Positions 24,101 to 35,017 of a stretch of DNA of 64,000 bases are shown in pieces. The stretch's first letter is position 1. Every line of letters starts with the position of its first letter. Both the position numbers and the translations under genes were made by a program. The notes under the pieces were generated by a model that saw only the letters and a list, made by a program, of their open reading frames with translations, was not told the origin of the DNA and did not search any database. Source of the DNA: Papio anubis (taxonomy: Eukaryota > Chordata > Mammalia > Primates > Cercopithecidae); the NCBI RefSeq assembly GCF_008728515.1, contig NC_044996.1:103361287-103425286 (forward strand), read 5' to 3'.

Positions 24101-24598
24101 TTCCAAAATTCCCAAAATCCAAAAATATAACTGAATTCATGCACTCCAAACATGAGTGAATAGAATTTTTTACATTGGGAGTAAAGATTTTCAGAAGGAT
24201 TTTCGATGGTATTAAGACTAAATAAGAGGCCAGTGTTGATCTATCTCATTCAGTGAGTACCATGGTGAAAACAGCGTTAAACAGAGGCAAGGACTGCTAT
24301 CAGTGGCTGTTACTATAGAGGGCAGCTGTGGATCCCATTTGACATGACCTAGAACAAAGGGCCCGGCATGTCTCTGAGTTTAGAGTTTGCAGGAGGGAAA
24401 CTGTCATTTGTCCACAATTATGGGAAAGAAGCTGGAAAGGGGTCAGCACTGCTCTACTCAATTTGAAAGACAGATTATCTTTTTAGCAGGAACAGCTGCC
24501 AATGTTAATTTTCAGTTAAATTAGGTAGCCCACCTCAGTTGTTCACCTGTCAAAGAGAACTTCACGACTATTTGGAGACTGATACAAATCAAACCATA
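24101..24598. other. No recognised feature
   Basis: Unique sequence up to the THE1 provirus. Confidence 0.45.
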
Positions 24599-24972
24599 TG
24601 ATGTGGTTTTGCTCTGTATCCCCACCTAAATCTTATTTTGAATTATAATCCCCAGGTGTCCAGGGAGGGACCTGGTGGGAGGTGATTGGATCATGGGGAG
24701 TGGTTTCCCCCATGCTGTTCTCGTGATAGTGAGTGAGTTCTCACAAGAGCTGGTGGTTTTAAAGTGTGGCACTTCCTCATCTGATCTCTCTTCTCTCTCT
24801 CCTGCCACCTTGCGAAGAAGGTGCCTGCTTCCCCTTTGACTTCCACTATGATTGTAAGTTTCCTGAGGCCTCCCCAGACAGCCAGAACTGTGAGTCAATT
24901 AAACCTCTTTTGTTTAAAAACTACCCAGTCTCAGGTAGTATCTTTATAGCAGTGTGAAAATGGACAGATATA
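24599..24972 (+). mobile_element. THE1-type MaLR 5' LTR
   Basis: Starts TGATGTGG and ends near gatata. It holds 'gggacctggtgggaggtgat', 'ttcctgaggcctccccagac', the processing region 'gtgagtcaattaaacctc' and 'acccagtctcaggtag', all standard THE1 LTR text. The 374-bp length fits THE1. The second LTR starts at 26608 in the same orientation. Confidence 0.88.
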
Positions 24973-26607
24973 GATAATTGGTACCGGGAGTTTGGGTCAC
25001 TGCTATAAAGATAACCCAAAAATGTGAAAGTGATTTTGGAACTGGGTAACAGACAAAGGTTGGAAGAGCATGGAGGACTCAAAAGAAGACAAGAAGATGT
25101 GGGAAGGTTTGGAACTCCCTAGAGACTTGTTGAATGGTTTTTGACCAAAATGCTGATAGTAATATGGACAATGAAGTCCAGGCTGAGGTGTTCTCAGATG
25201 AAGATAAGGAACTTATTGGGAACTGGAGCAAAGGTCATTCATGCTATTCCTGCTTTAGCAAAGAGACTGGCAGCATTTTGCCACTGCCCTAGAGATGTGT
25301 GGAACTTTGAACTTGGGAGAGATGATTTAGGGAATCTGGCAGAAGAAATTTCTAAGCAGCAAAGCATTCAAGAGGTGATCTGGCTTTTCCTGAAAGCATA
25401 CAGTTACATGCATTGACAGATGATTGGAAATTGGAACTTATATTTTAAAGGGAAGTAGAGCATAAAAGTTTGGAAAATTTGCAGCCTGACCATGAGGTAT
25501 AAAAGAAAAACATATTTTCTGGGGAGAAATACAAGCTGGCTGCAGAAATTTTCATAACTAATGAGGAGCCAAATGTTAATAGCCAAGACAATGGGGAAAA
25601 TGTCTCCAGGGGCATGTCAGAGAGCTTCAAGGCAGCCCCTCCCATCACAAGTCCTAGAGGCCCCAGGAAGGAAAAATGCTTTCATGGGCCAGGTCCAGGG
25701 CCCTGATGCTCTGTGCAACCTCAGGACTTGGTGCCCTGTGTCCCAGACACTCCAGCTCCAGCCTTGGCTAAAAGGTGCCAAGGTACAGGCAGCTTGGGCT
25801 GTTGCTTCAGAGGGTGCAATTCCTAAGCCTTGGCAGCTTCCGTGTGGTGTTGAGTCTTCGGGTGCACAGAAGACAAGAGTTGAGCTTTAGTAACTTCTGC
25901 CTAGATTTCAGAGGATATATGGAAATATCTGGATGTTCAGGCAGAAGTCTGCTGCAGGGGCACAACCCACATGGAGAACCTCTACTATGGCAATGCAGAG
26001 GGTAAATGTGGGGTTGGAGCCCCCACACAGAGTCCCCACTGGGATACTGCCTACTGGAATTCTGAGAGAGGGCCACCATCCTCCAGACCCCAGAACTGTA
26101 GATCCACTGACAGCTTTCATCGAGCACCTGGAAAAGCCACAGGCAGTCAACACCAGCCTGTGAAAGCAGCTGTGGGAGCTGTACCCACAAAGGCACAGGG
26201 CTGGAGCTGCCAAAGACCACGGGAGCCCACCCCTTGCATCAGCGTGCCCTGGATGTGAGACATGGAGTCAAAGGAGATCATTTTGGAGTTTTAAGATTTA
26301 ATGGCTGCCCCGCTGGGTTTTGGACTTGCATGGGACGGTGTAAACCCTTTGTTTTGGCCAATTTCTCCCATTTGAAATGGGAACATCTACCCAATGCCTG
26401 TACCCTCATTATGTCTTGAAAGTAACTAAATTATTTTTTATTTTACAGGTTCACAGGTGGAGGGACTTGCATTGTCTCAGCTGAGACTTTAGACTTGGAC
26501 TTTTGGGTGAATGCTGGAATTAGTGAAGATTTTGGGGGACTGTTAGGAAGGCATGATTGTGTTTTGAAATGTGAGGACATGAGATTTGGGAGGGGCTGGG
26601 GCCGGAA
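24973..26607 (+). mobile_element. THE1 internal region (non-coding)
   Basis: The internal sequence begins 'gataattggtaccgggag' right after the LTR and ends in a G-rich stretch 'gggaggggctggggccgg' next to the second LTR. MaLR internals lack pol and env and have only decayed gag-like traces. Frames of up to 137 codons occur on both strands at 25560-26260 but overlap each other and share no known motif, so none is called a gene. Confidence 0.85.
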
Positions 26608-26834
26608 TGATATGGTTTGGCTGTGTCCCCACCCAAATCTCATCTTGAATTGTAATCCCCACGTGTCAAGGGAGAGAACTGGTGGGAGGTGATTGGATCA
26701 TGGAGGTGGTTTCCCCTGTGCTGTTCTTGTGATAGTGAGGTAGTTCTCACGAGATCTTGATGGTTTAAAAGTGTGGTACTTCCTCATGCTCTCTTGCTCT
26801 CTCACTGCTGTCACCATGTAAGACATGCCTTGCC

Positions 26835-27631
26835 AATGAGTTCATGTCCTTTGCAGGGACATAGATGAAGCTGGAAACCATCATACTCCGCAAACTAACA
26901 CAGAAACAGAAAACCAAACACTGCATATTCTCACTCATAAGTGGGAGTTGAACAATGAGAACACATGGACACAGGGAGGGGAACATCATATGCTGGGGCC
27001 TGTTGGAGGGTGGGGGGGCTAGTGGAGGGATAGCATTAGGACAAATACCTAATGTAGATGACAAGTTGATGGGTACAGCAAACCACTATGGCACATGTAT
27101 ACCTATGTAACAAACCTGCACATTCTGCACATGTATCCCAGAACTTATAGTATTTTTAAAAAAAAAGAACAGAATAATCTCTACCTATAAGTTGGATTTG
27201 CATTATTAATCTTGTAATCTTATGGATGCATTATGAATCTTGTAATCTTATAAGATTCATAATGCAAATCCAACTTATACATCTAAGATTAGTACTCTGC
27301 TAATTGGAACAATGCAGAAGTATATATGGGATGTGACCACAAAGCAATGTTAGTGGTTCGGATTTGTGTCAACCCACTAGTCAACAGTACGGATATGGTC
27401 CACCTACCACTTTTGAACCCATCCATTCTCTACTACTGTTTCATTGTTATCCTTCATTCTTTCTCACATGCTTTGACCAGTGACTTGCTAAAATCCAAAC
27501 ACACTGTGCCTATAGAATTTTTCTATCTACGAATTTAGTCACACTAACCAACAGCAATTTGTTGAGTCTCCTATGGGCTGTTTTCAGTGCTTTAGTTAAA
27601 CCATGATTTTTCTCAGTTAAAAAAAAAAAAA
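26835..27631 (+). mobile_element. L1 3' end with 3'-transduced flank
   Basis: L1PA-type 3' end at 26835-27156 ('tgtaacaaacctgcacattc'), an A-run at 27157-27166, about 450 bp of non-L1 sequence, and a second poly(A) at 27619-27631. The target duplication (aagacatgccttgcc at 26820-26834 and aagacgtgccttgcc at 27630-27644, one mismatch) encloses the whole block. That structure shows a single retrotransposition of L1 plus downstream sequence. Confidence 0.88.
27186..27279. repeat. Foldback repeat inside the transduced segment
   Basis: Perfect 21-bp arms at 27186-27206 and 27259-27279 flank two 25-bp direct repeats (27199-27223 and 27227-27251, one mismatch). An inner palindrome, aatcttataagatt, lies at about 27245-27258. 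Confidence 0.85.
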
Positions 27632-27889
27632 GACGTGCCTTGCCTCCCCTTTACCTTCTACCATGAATGTAAGTTTCCTGAGGCCTCCCCACCATGCAGA
27701 ACTGTGAGTCAATTAAACCTCTTTTCTTCATAAATTACCCAGTCTCAGGTGGTATTCTTTATAGCAGTGTGAGAACGGACTCATATATCATGATACAACA
27801 TGTTCTCTGTATACTAAATGGGTTTCCTAGTTCCAGCTTGTATATTTCAAATGATACAATACAACCAAAAACTCTGAAGCTTATTGTCA

Positions 27890-28110
27890 TGAGCTTCATC
27901 CATAATATTACCATTTTGTACTTTCGTAAAGTGCTTTCGATTCAAGGATCTTTAAGAACTTTACAGGCCTTCATTAATTAGACCTCATACACCTCTGTGA
28001 AGTTATCACTGTCTTAATTTAAGGGTGTGTAATTATCAGGTAGAAAGGTGAAGTGGCTTATTGTATGTCTCCGCATCAAATCAAAATCAAAAGCTCAGCA
28101 CAAAACTCAA
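27890..28110 (-). mobile_element. Possible MIR-family remnant
   Basis: 'ttgtactttcgtaaagtgct', 'tttacaggccttcattaatt' and 'gtagaaaggtgaagtggc' resemble a MIR-family core in reverse with gaps. Confidence 0.45.
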
Positions 28111-28715
28111 GAGAGAAGATTCAGACTAACACAAGAATCACTAGGTTTGGGGAAAACAAATCATTAAACATGATTTCAGATGTTACTCCATCTCACTGAT
28201 TTTATGCCATTTCCCTTAGAAACATTTAGTTATTTTACTAGAGTTCCTTAAAATAGAGGTAGAGATTCAAGGGCAAAGGAGACAGGCAGAACAGTAGAGG
28301 GAGAACGTGTGTTTTTTCCTGCCTGGAGTCCCCTCTCTTCTCGAAACAGAACTCTGTGGAATACCCATTCCATGTGGTCTCATGCCTATAAGACAGCATG
28401 CACCCCAGAGGACCCCTTCCATTTGATCACAATTGAGTCAAAAATGGTCACATGAAATCAATCAGGTAAAGTGGCATCCTCTCTGGAGTGTTGCTGCCAG
28501 AGCAATGATGGGAAGGTGCTCTCTTTGCTGGAGCTGCCTAGCTGGTAGGATATGAACTTGGGGCTGGTCGCGCTCAGCCACTAAACCTCCCACAGGAAGG
28601 GAGCCTGACAGAAAGATGGAAAGGAAGATAGGGTAAACCCTGATGACCTCTTTTCAGTCCCTGTGCCCTCAGGTTATTCTACCTCTGATTTTAAAGAGAT
28701 GTTTTAAATAGATTT
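28111..28715. other. No recognised feature
   Basis: Unique-looking sequence with no coding signal. Confidence 0.4.
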
Positions 28716-28722
28716 TAAATAG

Positions 28723-28724
28723 GT

Positions 28725-28783
<59 letters not shown>
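28723..28783. repeat. Compound (TG)n(AG)n microsatellite
   Basis: About 13 TG units directly followed by about 16 GA units, which sets a strand-asymmetric purine block beside a Z-DNA-prone block. Confidence 0.95.
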
Positions 28784-28785
<2 letters not shown>

Positions 28786-28789
28786 GATC

Positions 28790-29250
28790 AACAGAGTGGC
28801 ATGAAGATTATTTTAAACTGAAAACCTCTGAACAAACAGCAGCCACAGAAAGAAGCCTTATCTAAACTTAGGCAGAGCCTCCTGAAAATACAGCTGCCAT
28901 TAACCCTAAGGGAGTTTCCTGTTCTGGAGATTACTTACCCTTAGCACCAGGAGGTATGAATTCAGCTGCCGCAAATTCCTTTCCCCTGTCCCAGGGGGAT
29001 GGGGGACTGGGGATGGGAGTTCCACCTGGAAGGAGACTGTCAGTTAGCATTGGGATGAATAAGCCCAATAGAGCCTTCCATAACTTCCCATTGAAGCCCT
29101 ACAACCCCTTTTTTGTTAAGCCGGTATATAAATCCTTAACACTGGCTGTTCAGCATGCCAACTTTTATTGAGTGTCCCCACAGGCATGTGGAATAAACTT
29201 TCCTCATATTGTATTTGTTGTCAAATAATTCACAGGCCCCCACCACTTGA
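28790..29250 (+). mobile_element. ERV LTR remnant with TATA box and poly(A) signal
   Basis: A TATA-like 'gtatataaatcc' lies near 29125 and 'ggaataaactttcctcat' near 29190. The spacing and the CA-rich end 'caggcccccacca' suit an LTR with promoter and polyadenylation site. Exact ends and family are not determined. Immediate neighbours are a microsatellite and an AT/CA repeat. Confidence 0.55.
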
Positions 29251-29304
29251 ACATAAGTTGGTAAAGGAAAAGTTTTTCTCCCACAATATATACATAGCAA
29301 GCAG

Positions 29305-29412
29305 TCATTTTATATATTATATAATGTATGTGTACATATATATGTGATATGTATGTGTGTATGTGTACATACAAACACATATATACATATACACACACAC
29401 ACATATATATGT
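29305..29412. repeat. Complex AT/TG/CA microsatellite
   Basis: Alternating purine-pyrimidine DNA (tatata, tgtgta, acacac) over about 100 bp. Reverse frames give an artificial Tyr/Val/His protein. Confidence 0.9.
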
Positions 29413-30399
29413 ATAGCTTGAAGTCAACTTCTGTCTCTTATAACTAATAGTAGTGAGTAGACTGCAAGGTTTGTGGCCTATGATAGGGTCCGCTTGGATA
29501 CACTGAATTAGGATGAAGGTAAGGATAGGGTTCCTATCCTCACAAATGTGTTCTTTACTCTGGCAGCCAATTCTGTTACACCACTCAAATCCCTGAGGAC
29601 AATCATATCACTCGTTCATTGAGACAGTTCGATATTCATTCACAATTTTTAATAGGATAAAAAGAGAAGGTTTTACCTTTGTATATATTTGCTCTCATCA
29701 AAGAATCTCTAATGCTTGTTCAGCATAGATAGCTCATAAGATAATAAAAAGAAACCAAGTGGGTTTAAAGCACCACCAGGTAGAAGAGAAAACAGGAGAA
29801 GCTGATCAAAGTGAAAAAGTGGCCCTTTCAGAAAGCCAACACAGGAAGAAGCAGACAGAAAGTCCCACCAGAGTGTCCTAATAGTGCCACACTATGAAAG
29901 TAGGGAGTTCAGTTAGCTAAAACAAAGAAACAAAATAAAACTTAGTCAAACATCTTCAGCTTCAACAAATAGACACATTCACAAGTCAAAAAATTTAGAA
30001 GCCAGAAGACTATTAAATCAAGTGAATGTCTTGGTCTTGGGTTACATACGGAACTGAAACAACATTTTGCAACCCCTACTTCATTTCTAAATGTGACGGG
30101 AAATTCAGATTAGTACTATGGACCACTAGCTCACATTCCAACAGAATTCAGTGTTCGTTTTTTTATTAAAACACAGTACCAGTTAACAACCTCAAATCCT
30201 TTAGTAGGGCAGGCTTTTTTATGCCAATAAGGACCGTAGTTTAAGGTTCAACAAGTGAATACCAAGGAATGGTCTAATTTTGATGTTGTAAGAAACTGAA
30301 CTTTCATTGCATAAACGTTGTTTAGTGCAAGCTTTGGAAATCTAAAAGTAAAGGTATTTTCATTGCCACTATCTTTCATTGTAATAGAATGTAACATCT
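29413..30399. other. No recognised feature
   Basis: About 1 kb of unique-looking sequence with no exon, LINE or SINE recognised. Confidence 0.4.
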
Positions 30400-30800
30400 A
30401 TTGATTATATGTATCAGGCAGTTTTTGCTACATTGTGTTGCAGTAAGAAATAATCTCAAAATCTTAGTAGCTTACAACAACAAAGGGTATTTCTTACTTA
30501 GAAATTTTTGTCTGCCATGGGTTGACACCAGCTCTCTGTTTTCATTTTAGGGTCTGCTCCTTCATCCTGGGTCCTATCTGGGACCTTAACAATGAATAAG
30601 AGAGTTGGCAAATGCACATAAAGCTTATGCTCATATTTCATTAGCCAAAGCAAGTCACACAGTCAAGACTGACAATAGGATAGGGCAATATAGTCCTCCT
30701 CAAGGAGCCATGGCAAGTTTACATGGAGACAGGTGAGGATACATAATTTTCTTATAGGGAAGGCAAGCTTGCATTATTGGGAACAATGTTATAGTCATCC
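30400..30800 (-). mobile_element. Possible MaLR-type LTR remnant
   Basis: 'aaaatcttagtagcttacaa' and 'tatttcattagccaaagcaa' with 'gtcacacagtcaagac' resemble reverse MLT1-type LTR text. The match is weak and the ends unresolved. Confidence 0.35.
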
Positions 30801-31489
30801 ACAGTAAATAAAAATGAAGTCCATTTAGTAGGCATTTCTAATAAACTCACTCAACTAAAACATACACAATAATATGGTAAAAAGGAATCTCAATTCTCTA
30901 GGACAAATGAAAACAGTGGGATTGAAGAAGGAGGAAAAGGATAATGAGGAAGAGGAGATAACTAAAAATCATATAATATATCAAGGGCTTCCAAGTTCCA
31001 GCTACTCTGTGATAAGTTCTCTATAAATGACTTCTCTGTAAAATTGGGAAAAAAAAATTAAACCTCCTACCCTGACCAGGCCCCCAGAACTTTGATCACA
31101 TCCTTACTCCCAGTTTTAAGTACACAGTTTATACTGTAGTTATTTTCACTTCATAAATCATAAAGTAATAAAGCCGTAAGAAACTCCAAAAGGGCATCTG
31201 TTAAACCTTTCAACCTTCTTGCTTAACTTAAGAGAACAATTGACCCATTCAAGACATTTTGTTCATTGTTTCTTCATAGAGAAAGTATAGACATTCTCTT
31301 CTTGAATAATTCTTGAGTTCGAATGATAAGCCCTTCCGTATTTCAACGTTTTAGTATCAATAAATTCTTTCTTATGTAAACCCAAATGTCCTTTGTTCTG
31401 AAATAGGCAAATCATCAAAAATTTTCCTGGCAGCATTGGTTTAACTACTCCGATTACAGTCACCAAGTACTAGAGTCACACTTATATCT
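30801..31489. other. No recognised feature
   Basis: AT-rich unique sequence. Confidence 0.4.
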
Positions 31490-32070
31490 ATCTAGACTAA
31501 AGCAATCTGTCTAAAACACAGATCTGACCATGTCATTTCGCTGCTTAAAACTCTTCAGTGGTTCTCTGATGCCTATTCTGTTGCATAAAGACCTAGTTAC
31601 TTCATGAAATCTACAAGCCCCTCCCGACACCAGAATGTAAGTTCCTTGTGAACCAGGCCTTGTCTATCTTGTTCATTTCTGTAGCCAAAATTCCTAGAAC
31701 ACTGCCTGCCACCTTGCAGAAACTCAGCAAATATTTGTTGAATAATGAGTGAGTAAGTAAATGAATAAATTAAGGCCTTCTGTGACTGGTCTCCAACCTC
31801 ACCTCCCACTCTTTAGTAAAACTGAAAGACCAGGATTTCCTCGTGCAAAAACTTTTGTGTGTTTATTCATGTTCAATTTCCTGTCCATATTGCTCTCACC
31901 CTCTTTCTGAGCGTGGCTAACTCCAGTGCATCCTTCATGACCTAGCTTAGACTATCTTATCCTCCAAGAAGCCTTCTCTAAATCTTTAGGCTGGACCAAG
32001 TTCCCCTTTTCTGTGTTTGCATAGCACTGCATGCTTACTTCTGTCACAATTCTTAGACCTGTAAACAAGT
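31490..32070 (+). mobile_element. L2 LINE with a second L2 end nested in it
   Basis: 31490-31595 ('cacagatctgaccatgtcat') is L2 body. About 31600-31770 is an L2 3' end ('gcaaatatttgttgaataat'). 31775-32070 returns to L2 body ('aaggccttctgtgactggtc' and 'cctccaagaagccttctc'). The order body, 3' end, body suggests an L2 tail inserted into an older L2. Confidence 0.6.
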
Positions 32071-32334
32071 GATAATGCTTATAATTTCCAAATGGCTTGC
32101 TGCCTCCCCTACTTTTTTCCATTATTCAAAAATAATTATACTAATAAAATGGTATGAGGATTCACAATGTGAATCCATCCCATTAAATGATACTGTGTCT
32201 CTTTCGGGTGGATAATACCTGTGTCCTATATCTTGCCCATGATCCCACTGCAATGTGTGCCACACACTGTACACAATGTGCACCCAAGCAGCTCTTGGGG
32301 CTGTCAGGGATGTTGTGAAAACTAAAGAAATAAA

Positions 32335-32354
32335 ACTAAAGAAATAATAAATAA

Positions 32355-32389
<35 letters not shown>

Positions 32390-32391
32390 AA
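32335..32391. repeat. (TAAA)n microsatellite
   Basis: About ten aaat units after two aataat interruptions. Confidence 0.95.
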
Positions 32392-35017
32392 TTCTTACCA
32401 CACTTGAAAACTTAAGCTGCCAAAACATACCAGCCGACAAATTGTCACTAGAACTTCTGATCCATTTGCCACCATTCTAAGTATATTATAACCCCACTTC
32501 TGACAGCAAGGGACTAAAAAAAATGCCTGACCAATGTGGAAGACTCTATTTTTAATTTTGGTTGCAATCACTACATATTTGGAGCATTCCTACTATGTTC
32601 CAAGCATTGACATATCTATCCCTCTTACTTTCTACTTCACCTACTTCTTACTCTCCATTTTCATGGTTTGTATAAAGTACATGTTTCTTGACAGCAGAAA
32701 GGGATTGTTTAAGTATCCAGCAGCCCTTTATTTACAGTTTTGGTAGCTGTTTGGAGTCTAGAGGCTACAAGGAATGGCCAGAAGGATTTGATTACAGAAA
32801 GGGATTTATAAACAGGAGACAGCTCTGCTGAATCAAAAGAACTAAAAGAAGCCAGATTTGCTTAATCATTCTTATAGAAGACTATGACGTTACTGAAAAG
32901 AAAATATAATGCTTATAAAGTTATCTATTTAAAGCCTACCAAGAAGTCTAGTATGATCGCTGGAGAATTTTCTGACCAAGTACAGGATGAACCCTGGCAG
33001 GAGATTGGAAGTGGGGCACCTCTATTAGTCAGACATGGAAGAAACTGAGCTGAAATCAGCAAAAGGACCTCATCCAGTTCAAACAGGCTATGGAGCAATT
33101 GCGAGCTTCCCTGGGGGAGCAGAGCTTCCTCTGCTGTTATTTCACAGGGTGACCATTTCTGTTCTCTTGGCATGCCTTTCCAACAGAAGGGGGATTTGTA
33201 AATCCTATGGAACTTTCTGCAGAGTAGAAATACAAAAATTAAATTCTTAAAAGGATTACCCTAAATTCAGACTGTAAAACTTGACAATATTTCAGGGTTA
33301 AAAGACTTCTCTTGACCCAGATTTTTGACAATGTTTGAACGAGAGCCTCTTTTTTGTATGTTTAATGAGGTGTTTACCCATATCTTGAAGGCCTCAACAC
33401 AGATTGAAGCCAGAAAGCCATGCAGACCATGGGGAAAGGAAGGGACAATCCTCCTCCCCAGACAACATAGGTGGCCCATTTTTAGCATCCATATCCTCAA
33501 GCCCAGAGATGACAATGGCTCCCAGACTTCTACAAAGCGGCTCACAGACCTCCTGCTACTCCTTAGTTATGACTTGGAAAAAGAATTTTTTTTTAATTTT
33601 TCTGGCAAACCTTACTAGAGAGTAATTTATAGAGAACAAGTCATGGATGAACTTTGTAGTGTTTCAAGTTAATGAGAAAAACCGTATCTAAATTTTCCTC
33701 TTGGGCACAGCAGAAATGGGATTTAAACACTATTATTCAGTAATGATTGGACAGAGTGTTCCCTAACTTGACAAAGAAATTTACCTTTCAGTTAGGACCA
33801 AAACCAGGCACTTTCTGTTAAGTAGAGTTTTCCCCACTTAAAAGTGGGTGGCAGAAAAAGTTCATTATATAACCTTTTTTCTATTGAAATGTTATATCAA
33901 TATTTAGCTATAACTAGCAAATTCCATATGTAATAATTAACTCTGCATGATATTTTTCTACTATGCATGAGGGTTTTTTCTTTTCAAAGGTTATGGGCTG
34001 ATTTCATAACTATTCTCATTAACTAGGCTCCTTCGTTTTCCTATAAACTGAGGTGGAGAGAGGCAAAATGGCTTCCCAAAGAAAAATCAGAATATTTAGC
34101 TATTATAATTAACTTGCATTCAGTAGCAAGTTGTAGGTGACTTCCAGCCAGCATCTGCTTCTGTAATGATGCAGCTTCATTCATTCCCAGGAAAGAGAAT
34201 TTGCAAAAATGTAGTCCAATGGCAATAGAGAGTTAATAATACATATTTCCACTGGGATGTTATAAAAGATAAATGAGATAATATATGTGAAATGCCTCAA
34301 GCTCCTCAAAAGAAAGGTGCTAGACAAATTCAAAATATTGCTATGAATAATGCAATAATTAAAAATAATGCAGCTTTCTTTGACCTACTCATCTAAAATA
34401 AATTAGCTCCTTTTGAATATTATATTCAAAGATATATTTCTCAATCTACATTTCTGCCATTCGGTCATTATCAGCAATTTTATGTGGGTCTTCTAGATAT
34501 GAACCTTTGTGGCTTCATTATTTTCTATGATTGATAAGTTGCTTTTCCTATAACAGTGCCATACAGTGAAAGCAATTTGTGTCCCCGTTTATTTCCAATT
34601 GCCTCAAGTTAACAGCTCAGATGCTTAACGAAATCCATGATTGTCAACACTCATTACAGAAAAGTCTTGTTTCTCCTGTTCCCTTCCACCGTGGATAGGA
34701 AGTGTTTGAACACCTGCCTCATCCTACCCCTTGGGATTATAAGCTACTAGAAGGTATAGCTGAGACCTGCTGTCTTTGTATCTCTCATAAGACCTCGGGC
34801 TAAAATTGAAAGCACCACTGAAAGCTCACAGAACTTCAGGCACCCCGGGACTCCCCTAGACTCCAAACAGCTCTGCCTTTTACTTGGCCAACACAGACAG
34901 AAAATAGCCCTGCCAGAGCTCCCTGCTAAGGAGAGCTGATTTCCTTGTGGCTGCGCTGAGACCCCAAGTGCTCCATCACACCTGGAGCACCAAGATACCC
35001 TCCAGCTGTGAGTCATT
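32392..35017. other. No recognised repeat (2.6 kb)
   Basis: This is the longest stretch without a repeat I recognise. Frames such as 33267-33545 minus (92 codons) and 33325-33618 plus (97 codons) overlap one another antisense and lack motifs. I see no consistent splice-bounded exon. It could hold a conserved element or an exon of a non-coding transcript; the sequence alone does not show it. Confidence 0.4.

Larger units (their letters stand above)
26608..27787 (+). mobile_element. THE1-type 3' LTR, split by an L1
   Basis: Left part 26608-26834 starts TGATATGG. Right part 27631-27787 runs from the 15-bp duplicated target through 'ttcctgaggcctccccacc' to 'gaacggactcatata'. With the L1 removed, the LTR is close in length to the 5' copy. 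A decayed 5-bp provirus target duplication may exist (ccata before 24599, tcatg after 27787; 3 of 5 match). Confidence 0.85.

Noticed and set aside
25561..26258. Several overlapping frames of 76-137 codons on both strands
   Set aside because: They lie in the THE1 internal region, overlap each other in opposite directions, and MaLR internals are not known to encode such proteins.
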